The position numbers were made by a program, and so were the translations under genes. Shown here one piece after another: positions 42,413 to 51,155 of a stretch of 63,110 nt of DNA. The number at the start of each line of letters is the position of its first letter. Position 1 is the first letter of the stretch. The DNA lies in the NCBI GenBank assembly GCA_020629175.1, contig JAHDDU010000015.1, positions 1-63,110 on the forward strand. Reading direction: 5' to 3'. The notes beneath the pieces are model-generated. The model was not told where the DNA came from. It did no database searches and saw only the letters and a list, made by a program, of their open reading frames with translations. The DNA is from Flavimaricola sp. GTDB taxonomy: Bacteria > Pseudomonadota > Alphaproteobacteria > Rhodobacterales > Rhodobacteraceae.

Positions 42413-43921
42413 ATGTTTGAAAATCTGTCCGAACGCCTCGGCGGCGTCTTTGACCGGCTGACCAAACAGGGCGCGCTGTCCGAGGATGATGTCAAAACCG
42501 CGCTGCGCGAAGTGCGCGTGGCTCTCTTGGAGGCCGACGTCTCCCTCCCCGTCGCCCGCGATTTCGTCAAAGCAGTTCAGGACAAGGCCACAGGCCAGGC
42601 TGTGACCAAATCGATCACACCCGGCCAGCAGGTCGTCAAAATCGTACAGGACGAGCTGGAGCACGTCCTCACCGGTGATGCCGATCCCGGCACGCTCAAG
42701 ATCGACAATCCGCCCGCCCCGATCCTTATGGTCGGCCTGCAGGGCTCGGGTAAAACCACAACCACCGCCAAACTCGCCAAGCGCCTGAAAGAGCGCGAGA
42801 ACAAGCGCGTTCTTATGGCCTCGCTTGACACCAACCGCCCTGCGGCGATGGAACAGCTCGCCATCCTCGGCGTCCAGATCGGTGTCGACACCCTGCCCAT
42901 CGTCAAGGGCGAAACCCCCGTCGATATTGCCAAGCGCGCCAAAACACAGGCGAGCCTCGGCGGCTATGACGTCTATATGCTCGACACCGCAGGCCGCCTG
43001 CACATCGACCAAGAGCTGATTGCCCAGGCCGCCGCCGTCCGCGATGTGGCCAACCCGCGCGAAACGCTGCTGGTCGTCGATGGCCTGACAGGTCAGGACG
43101 CGGTCAACGTCGCCACCGAGTTCGACGACAAGATCGGCGTCACCGGCGTCGTCCTCACCCGTATGGACGGCGACGGCCGCGGCGGTGCTGCACTGTCGAT
43201 GCGCGCCGTCACCGGCAAACCAATCCGCTTTGTCGGCCTTGGCGAGAAAATGGACGCGCTCGAGACGTTCGAGCCAAAGCGCATCGCTGGCCGCATCCTC
43301 GGCATGGGCGACATCGTGGCCCTCGTCGAAAAGGCGCAGGAAACGATCGAGGCCGAACAAGCCGAACGCATGATGAAGCGCTTCCAAAAAGGCGCCTTCA
43401 ACATGAACGACCTGAAAATGCAGCTCGAGCAAATGCTCAAGATGGGCGGCATGGAAGGGATGATGGGCATGATGCCCGGCATGGGCAAGATGAAGGGCCA
43501 GATGGAAAAGGCCGGGATGGACGACAGCATCCTCAAACGCCAGATCGCCCTGATCAACTCGATGACCAAACGCGAACGCGCGAACCCTCAACTCTTGCAG
43601 GCCAGCCGCAAAAAGCGCATCGCCGCAGGCGCCGGGCTCGAGGTGTCCGAATTGAACAAGCTCGTCAAACAGCACCGGCAAATGGCCGACATGATGAAAA
43701 AGATGGGCAAAATGGGCAAAGGCGGCATGCTGAAGCAAGCCATGAAGGGCATGTTTGGCAAAGGCGGCGGGATGCCCGGCGGTATGCCCGACATGAATGA
43801 TCCCAAAGCCATGGAAGAAGCCGCCAAAGCTCTTCAGGGTCAAATGCCCAAAGGGATGCCCGGCTTGGGCGGCGGCATGGGCCTGCCCCCAGGTCTATCA
43901 GGGTTCGGCAAGAAGAAATGA
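42413..43921 (+). CDS. ffh: Signal recognition particle protein Ffh (SRP54)
   Basis: The 502-residue protein has the N domain (FENLSERLGGVFDRLTKQGA), the GTPase G domain (LMVGLQGSGKTTTTAKLAKR; DTAGRLHIDQ; TRMDGDGRGGAAL) and a methionine-rich M domain (from about 300, with MGGMEGMMGMMPGMGKMKGQ) that holds SRP RNA and signal peptides. The C-terminal tail is extra rich in Gly/Met. It opens a large translation-linked operon; AAAGGAGGG precedes the start. Confidence 0.97.
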   Translation: MFENLSERLGGVFDRLTKQGALSEDDVKTALREVRVALLEADVSLPVARDFVKAVQDKATGQAVTKSITPGQQVVKIVQDELEHVLTGDADPGTLKIDNPPAPILMVGLQGSGKTTTTAKLAKRLKERENKRVLMASLDTNRPAAMEQLAILGVQIGVDTLPIVKGETPVDIAKRAKTQASLGGYDVYMLDTAGRLHIDQELIAQAAAVRDVANPRETLLVVDGLTGQDAVNVATEFDDKIGVTGVVLTRMDGDGRGGAALSMRAVTGKPIRFVGLGEKMDALETFEPKRIAGRILGMGDIVALVEKAQETIEAEQAERMMKRFQKGAFNMNDLKMQLEQMLKMGGMEGMMGMMPGMGKMKGQMEKAGMDDSILKRQIALINSMTKRERANPQLLQASRKKRIAAGAGLEVSELNKLVKQHRQMADMMKKMGKMGKGGMLKQAMKGMFGKGGGMPGGMPDMNDPKAMEEAAKALQGQMPKGMPGLGGGMGLPPGLSGFGKKK

Positions 43922-44436
43922 CTTCACTCTTTTCTGCACAGTTCCCGACGCTGACGACCGAGCACCTTGTGCTCGGCCCCGCCGACATGGCGGACGTCGA
44001 CGCCTTTGGTGCATTCTGCAAAACGGACCGCTCCGTCTGGTTCGGCGGCCCGACAGACGATCCGCGCGACGCTTGGGACAGCTGTGCCCAAGGCATGGGG
44101 CAGTGGCTGATCCGGGGCTATGGCGCCTTTTTTGCCCGTTTGCGGTCCGACGATGCACCCGTGGGCCGTTTTGCGCTCCGCCATCCCATTGATCTGCAGG
44201 AGCCGGAACTATCCTACGTAGTCTATGACAGCTATGAGGGCCGTGGCTTCGCCACCGAGGCCGCTTTGGCGGTGCGGGAATTTGCCCGTGACACATTGGG
44301 ACTGCCACCTCTGATGTCGCTGATCGCGCGCGCCAACACCCGCTCCATCGCCTTGGCTGAGCGGCTTGGCTGCACCAACGAGCGCGTGTTCGAGACAGGC
44401 GAGAATGCCGTCGATCTATGGAGGCATCCGGCATGA
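43918..44436 (+). CDS. GNAT N-acetyltransferase (RimJ/RimL type), copy 1
   Basis: The 172-residue protein has the RimJ/RimL-type fold: FPTLTTEHLVLGPADMADVD at the start, YEGRGFATEAALAVREFARD (acetyl-CoA pyrophosphate loop) and RANTRSIALAERLGCTNERV. Substrate is unknown; such proteins acetylate N termini or small amines. Its ATG overlaps the ffh stop (ATGA), and its TGA overlaps the next GNAT gene the same way. Confidence 0.88.
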   Translation: MTSLFSAQFPTLTTEHLVLGPADMADVDAFGAFCKTDRSVWFGGPTDDPRDAWDSCAQGMGQWLIRGYGAFFARLRSDDAPVGRFALRHPIDLQEPELSYVVYDSYEGRGFATEAALAVREFARDTLGLPPLMSLIARANTRSIALAERLGCTNERVFETGENAVDLWRHPA

Positions 44437-44951
44437 GCCTCACGCTTGAGACAGATCGCTTAATCCTGCGGCCGCCCAACGCGGACGACTGGCCAGCTGC
44501 GCGCGATTTCTTTGTCACTGACCGTGCCGCAGGTGTCGGTGGTCCATACACAGAAGGTAAGGCGTGGCGTCATTTCGCTGGCGAAGTGGGCCATTGGCAT
44601 GTGTTAGGCTTTGGCATGTGGGCGGTGACACGCAGAGGCGAGGACCGGGCTCTGGGCCTCATCGGTCCATGGTGCCCTGTCGATTGGCCCGAAAATGAAA
44701 TCGGCTGGATGATCTGGGACCCGTCGATCGAAGGCACCGGCCTTGCAACCGAGGCGGCCAGTGCCGCTATTGCACACGCCTTCGACACCCTCGGATGGGA
44801 CACGGTCGTCCACTACATCGCCCCCGACAACACGCGCTCGATCCGGTTGGCCGAAAAGCTCGGTGCCGTGCGCGATGATACGGCGCCCAAACCAGCGGCT
44901 TACCCCGGAACGCTCGTCTACCGCTCCCCCCGTCCGACAGGTGCCGCATGA
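44433..44951 (+). CDS. GNAT N-acetyltransferase (RimJ/RimL type), copy 2
   Basis: The 172-residue protein is a paralogue of its upstream neighbour: SLTLETDRLILRPPNADDWP, IEGTGLATEAASAAIAHAFD and PDNTRSIRLAEKLGAVRDD. The start at 44433 sits in an ATGA overlap with copy 1; an ATG at 44418 is in frame. Tandem, coupled copies suggest related but different substrates. Repeat array B begins five bases after its stop. Confidence 0.88.
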   Translation: MSLTLETDRLILRPPNADDWPAARDFFVTDRAAGVGGPYTEGKAWRHFAGEVGHWHVLGFGMWAVTRRGEDRALGLIGPWCPVDWPENEIGWMIWDPSIEGTGLATEAASAAIAHAFDTLGWDTVVHYIAPDNTRSIRLAEKLGAVRDDTAPKPAAYPGTLVYRSPRPTGAA

Positions 44952-44955
44952 TCTA

Positions 44956-44999
44956 TGTGCATTACATGTGCATCCGATGTGCATCCTTTGTGCATCCCG
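44956..44999 (+). repeat. Four 11-bp phased direct repeats (TGTGCATC-NNN), array B
   Basis: Units start at 44956, 44967, 44978 and 44989, again exactly 11 bases apart: TGTGCATTACA, TGTGCATCCGA, TGTGCATCCTT and TGTGCATCCCG. Positions 44976-44996 are identical over 21 bases to 4102-4122 in array A. As there, the array lies between a stop codon and the next start on the same strand, with 27 bases from the last TGTGCATC to the chorismate mutase ATG (23 in array A). Confidence 0.9.
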
Positions 45000-45023
45000 C
45001 AAAAACCGTATTGGAGGGTCCAA

Positions 45024-45320
45024 ATGTCTGACGCCACAACCCGCGCGGCCGAGGTCCTCAAAGGCCACCGCGAGAGCATCGACAGGCTTGACGCGATCCT
45101 CGTCTACACATTGGGCGAGCGGTTCAAACACACGCAGGCCGTGGGCAAACTCAAAGCCGAACACGACCTTCCCCCGTCCGATCCCGCCCGCGAAGAGGCA
45201 CAGATTGCACGGCTCACCGATCTTGCAAACCGGGCCGATCTGGACCCGGAGTTTGCCAAGAAATTCCTGAACTTCATCATTCAGGAAGTCATCCAACACC
45301 ACAAACAACATCAATCCTAA
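45024..45320 (+). CDS. Chorismate mutase (AroQ type)
   Basis: The 98-residue protein is a compact all-helical AroQ chorismate mutase: LKGHRESIDRLDAILVYTLG, RFKHTQAVGKLKAEHDLPPS, then LDPEFAKKFLNFIIQEVIQH. It converts chorismate to prephenate for Phe and Tyr. Its place before rpsP in the ffh operon is normal for Rhodobacteraceae. The ATG at 45024 has GGAGGG upstream, directly after repeat array B, which may control it. Confidence 0.92.
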   Translation: MSDATTRAAEVLKGHRESIDRLDAILVYTLGERFKHTQAVGKLKAEHDLPPSDPAREEAQIARLTDLANRADLDPEFAKKFLNFIIQEVIQHHKQHQS

Positions 45321-45346
45321 AACACTGAAATCAAAGGACTAACATC

Positions 45347-45778
45347 ATGGCTATGAAAATTCGCCTCGCCCGTGGCGGCTCCAAAAAGCGCCCTCACTAT
45401 TCCATCGTCGCAGCCGACAGCCGCATGCCACGCGATGGCCGCTTTATCGAAAAACTCGGCACATATAACCCGCTTTTGCCCAAAGACAGCGAAGACCGCG
45501 TCAAAATGGACATCGAGCGCGTCAAGGACTGGATGAGCAAAGGCGCGCAGCCAACAGACCGTGTCGCCCGTATGCTTGAGGCCGCTGGCGTTCTGGACAA
45601 GAAAACCCGCAACAACCCCAACAAAGCCAAGCCCGGCAAAGCCGCACAAGAGCGCGCCGATGCCAAGGCCGAAAAGGCCGCCGCCGCCAAGGCAGCCGCC
45701 GAAGCGCCAGCAGAGGCACCCGCTGAGGCGCCTGCAGAAGAGGCACCCGCCGAAGAAGCAGCCGCTGCCGAGGAGTAA
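45347..45778 (+). CDS. rpsP: 30S ribosomal protein S16 with Ala/Glu-rich tail
   Basis: The first 80 residues are standard S16 ([33 protein letters not shown]). Residues about 90-143 are a low-complexity Ala/Lys then Ala/Pro/Glu tail, rich in EAPAEAPAE repeats, longer than E. coli S16 (82). Such tails occur in alphaproteobacteria and are probably disordered and solvent-exposed. Start follows AAAGGA at normal distance. Confidence 0.95.
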   Translation: MAMKIRLARGGSKKRPHYSIVAADSRMPRDGRFIEKLGTYNPLLPKDSEDRVKMDIERVKDWMSKGAQPTDRVARMLEAAGVLDKKTRNNPNKAKPGKAAQERADAKAEKAAAAKAAAEAPAEAPAEAPAEEAPAEEAAAAEE

Positions 45779-45853
45779 GCGCCTAAAATCAAGGCTCTGC
45801 GCACCGGCGCAGGGCCTCCCCTTCAAGGGTCAGCCCCTGTCAGGAGCGCAACG

Positions 45854-46357
45854 ATGAGCACAGATATTGTCGTCGGGACACTCTCGGGCGCATTTGGCGT
45901 CCATGGCGAAGTGCGGCTGAAATCTTTCTGCGCTGATCCTGCCGCCATCGCTGATTACACACCGCTGACAACCGATGACGGACGCACCATTAACCAGTTG
46001 GTCATCACCGGTCAGCTAAAAGGCGCCTTCTCGGTCCGCGTCGATGGCGTCACCACCAAAGAAGACGCCGATGCCCTGCGCGGTGTCAAACTCTATGCCC
46101 GCCGCGAGCAGCTCCCCTCGCTGCCGGATGATGAATTTTACCACGCCGACCTTATCGGTCTGGCCGTCCATGATGCAGGCGGCGCGCAGATTGGGACGGT
46201 AAAGGACGTGATGAACAACGGCGCGGATGACCTTTTGGAGCTGAGCGTTCCGGGCAAATCTGATACCGCGCTCCTCCCCTTCACCCGCGCGGTGGTGCCC
46301 ACAGTCGATCTTGACGCGGGCCGCATCGTCGCCGACCCACCCGAGGGTTGGCTGTGA
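45854..46357 (+). CDS. rimM: Ribosome maturation factor RimM
   Basis: The 167-residue protein has the RimM N-terminal barrel ([20 protein letters not shown]) and a PRC-barrel C-terminal domain ([20 protein letters not shown]). RimM helps 30S maturation through S19 and 16S rRNA. Its TGA overlaps the trmD GTG start (GTGA), so the two are coupled. Confidence 0.95.
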   Translation: MSTDIVVGTLSGAFGVHGEVRLKSFCADPAAIADYTPLTTDDGRTINQLVITGQLKGAFSVRVDGVTTKEDADALRGVKLYARREQLPSLPDDEFYHADLIGLAVHDAGGAQIGTVKDVMNNGADDLLELSVPGKSDTALLPFTRAVVPTVDLDAGRIVADPPEGWL

Positions 46358-47148
46358 CCGCCCGCGAAAAACCCAGCCGCGCCATTGGGCGTAAATCTAT
46401 CAGCGCCAGCCTCCAGCCTAGCGATCTGATGGCTGAACAGCCGCAGCTTGCTGCCGCTTGGCAGGCACAGGTCATCACGCTACTGCCAGACGCCTTCCCC
46501 GGAATTCTCGGCGAAAGCCTGATGGGCAAAGCGCTCAAAGACGGGTTGTGGCAGCTGCGGACCCACGATCTGCGCATGTACGGCGAGGGCAAGCATCGCA
46601 ACGTCGACGACACGCCCGCAGGCGGCGGCGCAGGCATGGTCCTGCGTGCCGATGTTGTCTCCAAAGCGGTCACACAGGCCAAACGCCACGCCCGCGGAAG
46701 CACCCCGATCCTCTACCTCTCGCCTCGTGGTAAGCCGATGGATCAGGCGATGATGCGCGAGCTGTCCGCCTGTGACGGCGTCATTTTGCTCTGTGGGCGG
46801 TTCGAAGGTGTGGATGAGCGTGTCTTGCAACACCATGACATCGCGGAGGTGTCTCTCGGGGATTTCGTGATGACAGGTGGTGAGCTGGCCGCCCAAGCCT
46901 TAATCGACGCCACGGTCCGTCTGCTTCCTGGCGTGCTCGGCAATGATCAATCCGCAGTCGAGGAAAGCTTCTCGGACGGCCTGCTCGAACACCCGCAATA
47001 CACAAAACCCGCCGAATGGGAGGGCCGCGCTATTCCTGAGGTTTTGCTCTCGGGCAACCATGGCAAAATCGCTGAGTGGCGACAGGCGCGGTCGGAAGAA
47101 ATCACAAAAGCCCGCAGGCCCGATCTTTGGGCCAAAAAGCAGGGCTAA
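46354..47148 (+). CDS. trmD: tRNA (guanine-37-N1)-methyltransferase TrmD
   Basis: The 264-residue protein has the trefoil-knot SPOUT methyltransferase core: [35 protein letters not shown] and [17 protein letters not shown]. It makes m1G37, needed for reading-frame fidelity. The GTG at 46354 gives about 30 extra basic N-terminal residues ([15 protein letters not shown]) before the family start; an internal ATG at 46429 (MAEQPQLAA) would give the usual length. Confidence 0.95.
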   Translation: MTAREKPSRAIGRKSISASLQPSDLMAEQPQLAAAWQAQVITLLPDAFPGILGESLMGKALKDGLWQLRTHDLRMYGEGKHRNVDDTPAGGGAGMVLRADVVSKAVTQAKRHARGSTPILYLSPRGKPMDQAMMRELSACDGVILLCGRFEGVDERVLQHHDIAEVSLGDFVMTGGELAAQALIDATVRLLPGVLGNDQSAVEESFSDGLLEHPQYTKPAEWEGRAIPEVLLSGNHGKIAEWRQARSEEITKARRPDLWAKKQG

Positions 47149-47270
47149 ACCGCTTGATCGCATAGGGTTTCGCGCCTATACACCGCGAATTGCCGGGGCA
47201 GAGATTCTCCGGCCAAAAAAGAAAAGCCGCGTCAAAAGACGGCATCAACATTAGCAAAAGGAGCGAACAG

Positions 47271-47645
47271 ATGGATCTGATCGCACAATTGGAGGCCGAA
47301 CAGGTCGCCGCACTGGGCAAAGATATCCCAGATTTCAAAGCCGGAGACACCATCCGTGTCGGCTTTAAAGTGACCGAAGGCACGCGCAGCCGTATCCAGA
47401 ACTACGAAGGCGTCTGCATCAGCCGCAAGAATGGCTCTGGCATCGCCGGGTCCTTCACGGTCCGCAAGATTTCGTTTGGCGAAGGTGTTGAGCGGGTTTT
47501 CCCTCTGCATTCGACAAACATCGACAGCATCACTGTTGTCCGCCGTGGCCGCGTCCGTCGCGCCAAGCTCTACTACCTCCGCTCGCGTCGCGGTAAGTCC
47601 GCACGTATTGCCGAGGTCACAAACTACAAAGCACCAAAGGCCTGA
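47271..47645 (+). CDS. rplS: 50S ribosomal protein L19
   Basis: The 124-residue protein is canonical L19: [40 protein letters not shown] and [27 protein letters not shown] lies upstream of ATG 47271. The 122-base gap from trmD contains no clear terminator or promoter. Confidence 0.97.
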   Translation: MDLIAQLEAEQVAALGKDIPDFKAGDTIRVGFKVTEGTRSRIQNYEGVCISRKNGSGIAGSFTVRKISFGEGVERVFPLHSTNIDSITVVRRGRVRRAKLYYLRSRRGKSARIAEVTNYKAPKA

Positions 47646-47656
47646 GGAGAGAGACG

Positions 47657-47878
47657 ATGAAAGCCGATATCCATCCCGATTATCACATCATCGACGTCAA
47701 GATGACCGACGGCACCATTGTGCAGATGAAATCCACTTGGGGCAAAGAGGGCGACCAAATGGCGCTCGACATCGACCCTTCCGTGCATCCCGCATGGACA
47801 GGCGGCACCTCCCGCCTAATGGACACCGGTGGCCGCGTGTCCAAGTTCAAGAACAAGTACGCCGGTCTGGGCTTCTAA
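47657..47878 (+). CDS. rpmE: 50S ribosomal protein L31 (Cys-free form)
   Basis: The 73-residue protein reads [20 protein letters not shown] and ends [11 protein letters not shown], an L31 of the type lacking the CxxC zinc motif. Cys-free L31 does not bind zinc, and in many bacteria such forms replace the zinc form when zinc is scarce; in Rhodobacteraceae it is usually the only copy. It follows rplS by 11 bases with AGGAGAGA upstream. Confidence 0.93.
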   Translation: MKADIHPDYHIIDVKMTDGTIVQMKSTWGKEGDQMALDIDPSVHPAWTGGTSRLMDTGGRVSKFKNKYAGLGF

Positions 47879-47903
47879 ACCCACCCGACGTGACCGCATT
47901 GAG

Positions 47904-47927
47904 CGCCGCCCTACACGGGCGGCGTTT
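47904..47927 (+). terminator. Rho-independent terminator of the ffh-rpmE operon
   Basis: CGCCGCCC (47904-47911) and GGGCGGCG (47917-47924) pair perfectly over 8 bases around a 5-base loop, followed by TTTCGCGTTTT. It lies 26 bases after the rpmE stop. The rest of the gap to 48093 holds no recognised element. Confidence 0.85.
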
Positions 47928-48093
47928 CGCGTTTTGGGCCTCAATTCATTGCGCATTTACCGGCGTTGCCGAAATTTTGTGAAAGTAGGGCTACCCCTAC
48001 TCGCTTTTTCTGTTCCCAGCAGCTAGACAGGCGCCATCGGGCAATTACCGCCTGTGAATAAAATTGAATAAAGTTATTTTAGGGGAGGTCCAA

Positions 48094-49485
48094 ATGCGGG
48101 CCGATGTTTTTCAGCCTTTGGCGGGGCCTGACGCTGTGCGCGTTGACGCCAATTTCTCTAACACGCCAGTGCGCGGCACCATGGTTACGTTGATCGGCTT
48201 TGTCGTCGTGGCGGTAGGCTATGGCTTGGTCCGGTTTTCTTACGGACAGTTCCTGCCCGCCATCCGCGCCGACCTGGGGTTGAGCGAAGGGTTCGCCGGC
48301 ATGCTCAGCTCGGCGCTGTTTGTTGGCAACTGTGCGGCGCTGTTGATTGCCGCCGTCGCAACAGAGCGTTGGGGCGGTCGCGCGATTGCTACTCTGGCCG
48401 CCTGTTTTGCAACGATTGGTCTTTTGGGTATGGCGGTAGCGCAATCACCATGGGTCTTTGCCGCAGCCCTGCTGATCGCCGGCAGCTCGGCCGGGCTTTC
48501 GATGCCACCGCTGGTGATGGCGGCAATGCAGACCGTCGCGCCGCGCCGTCGCGGTCGGTCGACTTCGATCATGAACGCAGGCACCTGCGCGGGCATCGCT
48601 CTTTCCGGACCAATAGCTATCTATATGTCTGGTGACTGGCGCGTCGCGTTTATGGGATTTGCCGCGATTGGGGCCGTTGCAGCCTTTGGCACAGCCTGCA
48701 TCCTGCCCCCGTATCGGCCAAATGCACCGGACATCGCACGTTCGCGCGCTGTCTGGTCTGACACATCCCTGCGCCCGCTTCTCTTTAGCAGCTTTGGCCT
48801 GGGCCTCGTTTCAGCGATCTACTGGACCTATGGTGGAGAAGTCCTAAGCGGCCTCGGCGCTTGGTCAGGCCAGGATATTAGCAAACTTTGGATCATCATC
48901 GGTGTGGCTGGTTTCCTTGGCGCGCCAGCTGGCCTGTTGGTTCAACGCTGGGGCTTGGACACCATTCACCGCTTGGGCTTTGTCCTGATCGCAGCTTCCA
49001 TAGTGTTGCTGTCTATGGCGCACCTCTTGCCCGGAGCCGCTATTGCAGGGGCAATCCTGTTCGGTGGTGCCTACATCCTGCAGACGGCCAATTACATCAT
49101 CTGGGCCATGCGCGCAGGTGGCGTGGATGAGGCCCGCGCAGTCAAAATCACGGCAGCCTCGTTCTTCATGCTGCCATTGGGGCAAATCACCGGCACTATC
49201 GCCTTCGGTTGGGCGTTTCAGACATTGGGTCTGCCAGTCACGTTGAATATCGCGGTCCTGATCACGCTGTTCTTCTGCTGCAGCGTGCGCGCAGAGAGCA
49301 CGGCCCAGACCCCAAAAGAGCCCGACGCGCTGCAGCCACTGCCCGCCGCCAACCTCGCCCTGCAACCCGCACATGTGGTGCCGCAGCGGCGGAGCAAGCT
49401 GTTTTTCATGCATCCCCGGGCCGAAAGTCTCAGCCCGGATTTTCGCGATGCATTGATCCAGCGCGTCGCTGTCCGCCAGCCTTAG
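48094..49485 (+). CDS. Major facilitator superfamily transporter
   Basis: The 463-residue protein has about twelve membrane helices in two halves, with the MFS loop motif partly kept (ATERWGGRAIATL) and a long polar C terminus (about 410-463). Helix 1 contains VAVGYGLVRFSYGQFLPAIR, like the YbfB/YjiJ-type group of uncharacterised MFS proteins. Substrate is unknown. GGGGAGG precedes the ATG at 48094. Its stop overlaps the convergent helicase stop (TTAG). Confidence 0.87.
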   Translation: MRADVFQPLAGPDAVRVDANFSNTPVRGTMVTLIGFVVVAVGYGLVRFSYGQFLPAIRADLGLSEGFAGMLSSALFVGNCAALLIAAVATERWGGRAIATLAACFATIGLLGMAVAQSPWVFAAALLIAGSSAGLSMPPLVMAAMQTVAPRRRGRSTSIMNAGTCAGIALSGPIAIYMSGDWRVAFMGFAAIGAVAAFGTACILPPYRPNAPDIARSRAVWSDTSLRPLLFSSFGLGLVSAIYWTYGGEVLSGLGAWSGQDISKLWIIIGVAGFLGAPAGLLVQRWGLDTIHRLGFVLIAASIVLLSMAHLLPGAAIAGAILFGGAYILQTANYIIWAMRAGGVDEARAVKITAASFFMLPLGQITGTIAFGWAFQTLGLPVTLNIAVLITLFFCCSVRAESTAQTPKEPDALQPLPAANLALQPAHVVPQRRSKLFFMHPRAESLSPDFRDALIQRVAVRQP

Positions 49486-50789
49486 GCAGCCGCGGCGCGG
49501 CCTTTGCCCTTACTTCCCCCGCGGCGGCGACTGCGATTGCCGCCGGCAGGCTTGCCACCCCCGGGCTTGCTGCCGCTCGGCTTGCCGCCACCACCAAATT
49601 TGCGACGGCCGTTGCCCTTGTTGCCACCCCCGTTGGGGCGCTTTTTCTGACCCGGTTGGATTTCCCACGGACGACCAGAGGCAACGGGGATGTCCTGTTT
49701 CATGACTTTCTGAATGTCCATCAGCTCAATCATCTCGTCCGGCGCGCAAAAGGCTATCGCGGCCCCATCCGCTCCGGCACGCGCTGTCCGCCCGATCCGG
49801 TGGACGTAGTTATCAGCGACGTTCGGCAGATCATAATTGTAAACGTGCCGCACATCAGGAATATCTAGGCCACGAGCCGCCACATCCGTGGCCACCAGAA
49901 CCCGCACCTTGCCATCCCGAAACTCGCGCAACGCCCGGTCACGCTGGCCCTGGCTCTTGTTTCCGTGGATCGCCGCTGCGGCAAAGCCCTTTTTCTCCAG
50001 CACCTTAAACATCTTTTCGCAGCCATGTTTGGTGCGGCCAAAGACAAGGGCAAGCTCATCGCGGTGTTCGTCCAGCAGTTCGATCAACAGGTCCATCTTG
50101 GAGGCTTGCGCGACGAAGTGCACCGACTGACGGATCTTTTTGACCGCCTGCCCCGGAGGGTTCACCTGCACGCGGACGGGGTCTCTCAGATAGGCCTTTG
50201 ACAGCTCTTCCATCTGCTTGGGCATCGTGGCCGAAAACAGCATCGTCTGGCGATCATCAGGCAACAGCGGAGCGATGCGCCGCAGCGCCTGAATGAACCC
50301 CATGTCGAGCATCTGGTCCGCTTCGTCCAACACTAGGAATCCTGTGTGTGACAAATCCACCGCCTTGCGATCCAGCAGATCAATCAACCGCCCCGGTGTC
50401 GCCACCAGCAACGACACGCCGCGCTCCATTCGGCGCATCTGCCCCACGATGCCCGCACCGCCGACAACGAGTGCCACCTTGAGGTGCGACCCTTGGGTAT
50501 AGGCCGCAAGGTTATCGGCAATCTGTTTGGCGAGCTCGCGCGTGGGCGCCAGCACCAGCGCCTTGGCAGATTTGGGCGCGGGCTTGCCGCCGTCCTTGAT
50601 CAACCGATCGATCATCGGCAGGCCAAAGGCCGCCGTCTTGCCAGAGCCTGTCTGCGCTAGGCCCATCACATCGCGCCCGTTCATCGCGTGTGGAATGGCT
50701 TGCGCCTGAATGGGTGTGGGTTCGGTGATCTTTTGCTCGGCCAGTGCCGCGATCAGTTTGGGCGCAAGGCCCAGCATATCAAAATCCAT
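49482..50789 (-). CDS. DEAD-box RNA helicase (RhlE-like)
   Basis: The 435-residue protein has all helicase motifs: Q motif (ITEPTPIQAQAIPHAMNGRD), I (AQTGSGKT), Ia (PTRELAKQ), Ib (TPGRLIDL), II (DEAD in LVLDEADQMLD), III (SAT), IV-VI (VLVATDVAARGLDIP, HRIGRTARAG). The C terminus from about 385 is a basic Gly/Lys/Arg tail (KKRPNGGGNKGNGRRKFGGG) for RNA binding. Members work in ribosome assembly and RNA decay, often cold-induced. ATG 50789 is preferred over 50807. Confidence 0.95.
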   Translation of the reverse strand: MDFDMLGLAPKLIAALAEQKITEPTPIQAQAIPHAMNGRDVMGLAQTGSGKTAAFGLPMIDRLIKDGGKPAPKSAKALVLAPTRELAKQIADNLAAYTQGSHLKVALVVGGAGIVGQMRRMERGVSLLVATPGRLIDLLDRKAVDLSHTGFLVLDEADQMLDMGFIQALRRIAPLLPDDRQTMLFSATMPKQMEELSKAYLRDPVRVQVNPPGQAVKKIRQSVHFVAQASKMDLLIELLDEHRDELALVFGRTKHGCEKMFKVLEKKGFAAAAIHGNKSQGQRDRALREFRDGKVRVLVATDVAARGLDIPDVRHVYNYDLPNVADNYVHRIGRTARAGADGAAIAFCAPDEMIELMDIQKVMKQDIPVASGRPWEIQPGQKKRPNGGGNKGNGRRKFGGGGKPSGSKPGGGKPAGGNRSRRRGGSKGKGRAAAA

Positions 50790-51155
50790 AAGTCTCTTTC
50801 CGGGCACAAACGTGCCGCATGGGTTCCAGCCCCTTCAAGAAGGAGCGGCAAAATGGGTTGCGCCGGAGGTCTGACCATAGGGCCGAATTGCCCATGTGCC
50901 GTCCCGGCGCGGCCCCTTCGCGTGAAGATGGGAACCAGTCCAAGCCGCAGCCCTGCACCCTTTCGCCAAATAATGGCCGGTGCGCTGCTCACGCGGCAGC
51001 AGGGCGTTGGTTTGAACGGCACATGGCCCTGTCATGGCATAAAGTCAATGGTTGCGCGCAAAACGTCCGCTGCCGCTTCCCCCTCCGCCAACAAAGCCCT
51101 ATGACAGAAAAAACACCGCGACAGGCATTCAAAGCGCGGCAGCAGGAGACCGACC
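50790..51155. other. 366-base gap between helicase and mipZ
   Basis: Two divergent genes start here, so promoters must lie within, but I see no clear consensus. The plus strand has an open frame of 83 codons from ATG 50853 behind AAGGAG (ending 51104); its Pro/Arg/Ser-rich product is not protein-like to me, so it is not called. The stretch from 51101 reads as A-rich leader into mipZ. Confidence 0.4.

Noticed and set aside
43430-43520. A low-complexity ATG-rich stretch.
   Set aside because: It is the methionine-rich M domain of Ffh.
45690-45775. A tandem repeat in DNA near 45.7 kb.
   Set aside because: It encodes the Ala/Pro/Glu repeats in the C-terminal tail of ribosomal protein S16 and is explained by that coding sequence.
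50853-51104. An 83-codon plus-strand ORF behind AAGGAG between the helicase and mipZ.
   Set aside because: The product is Pro/Arg/Ser-rich with no hydrophobic core or recognisable motif, and alternative frames are equally open in this GC-rich stretch.
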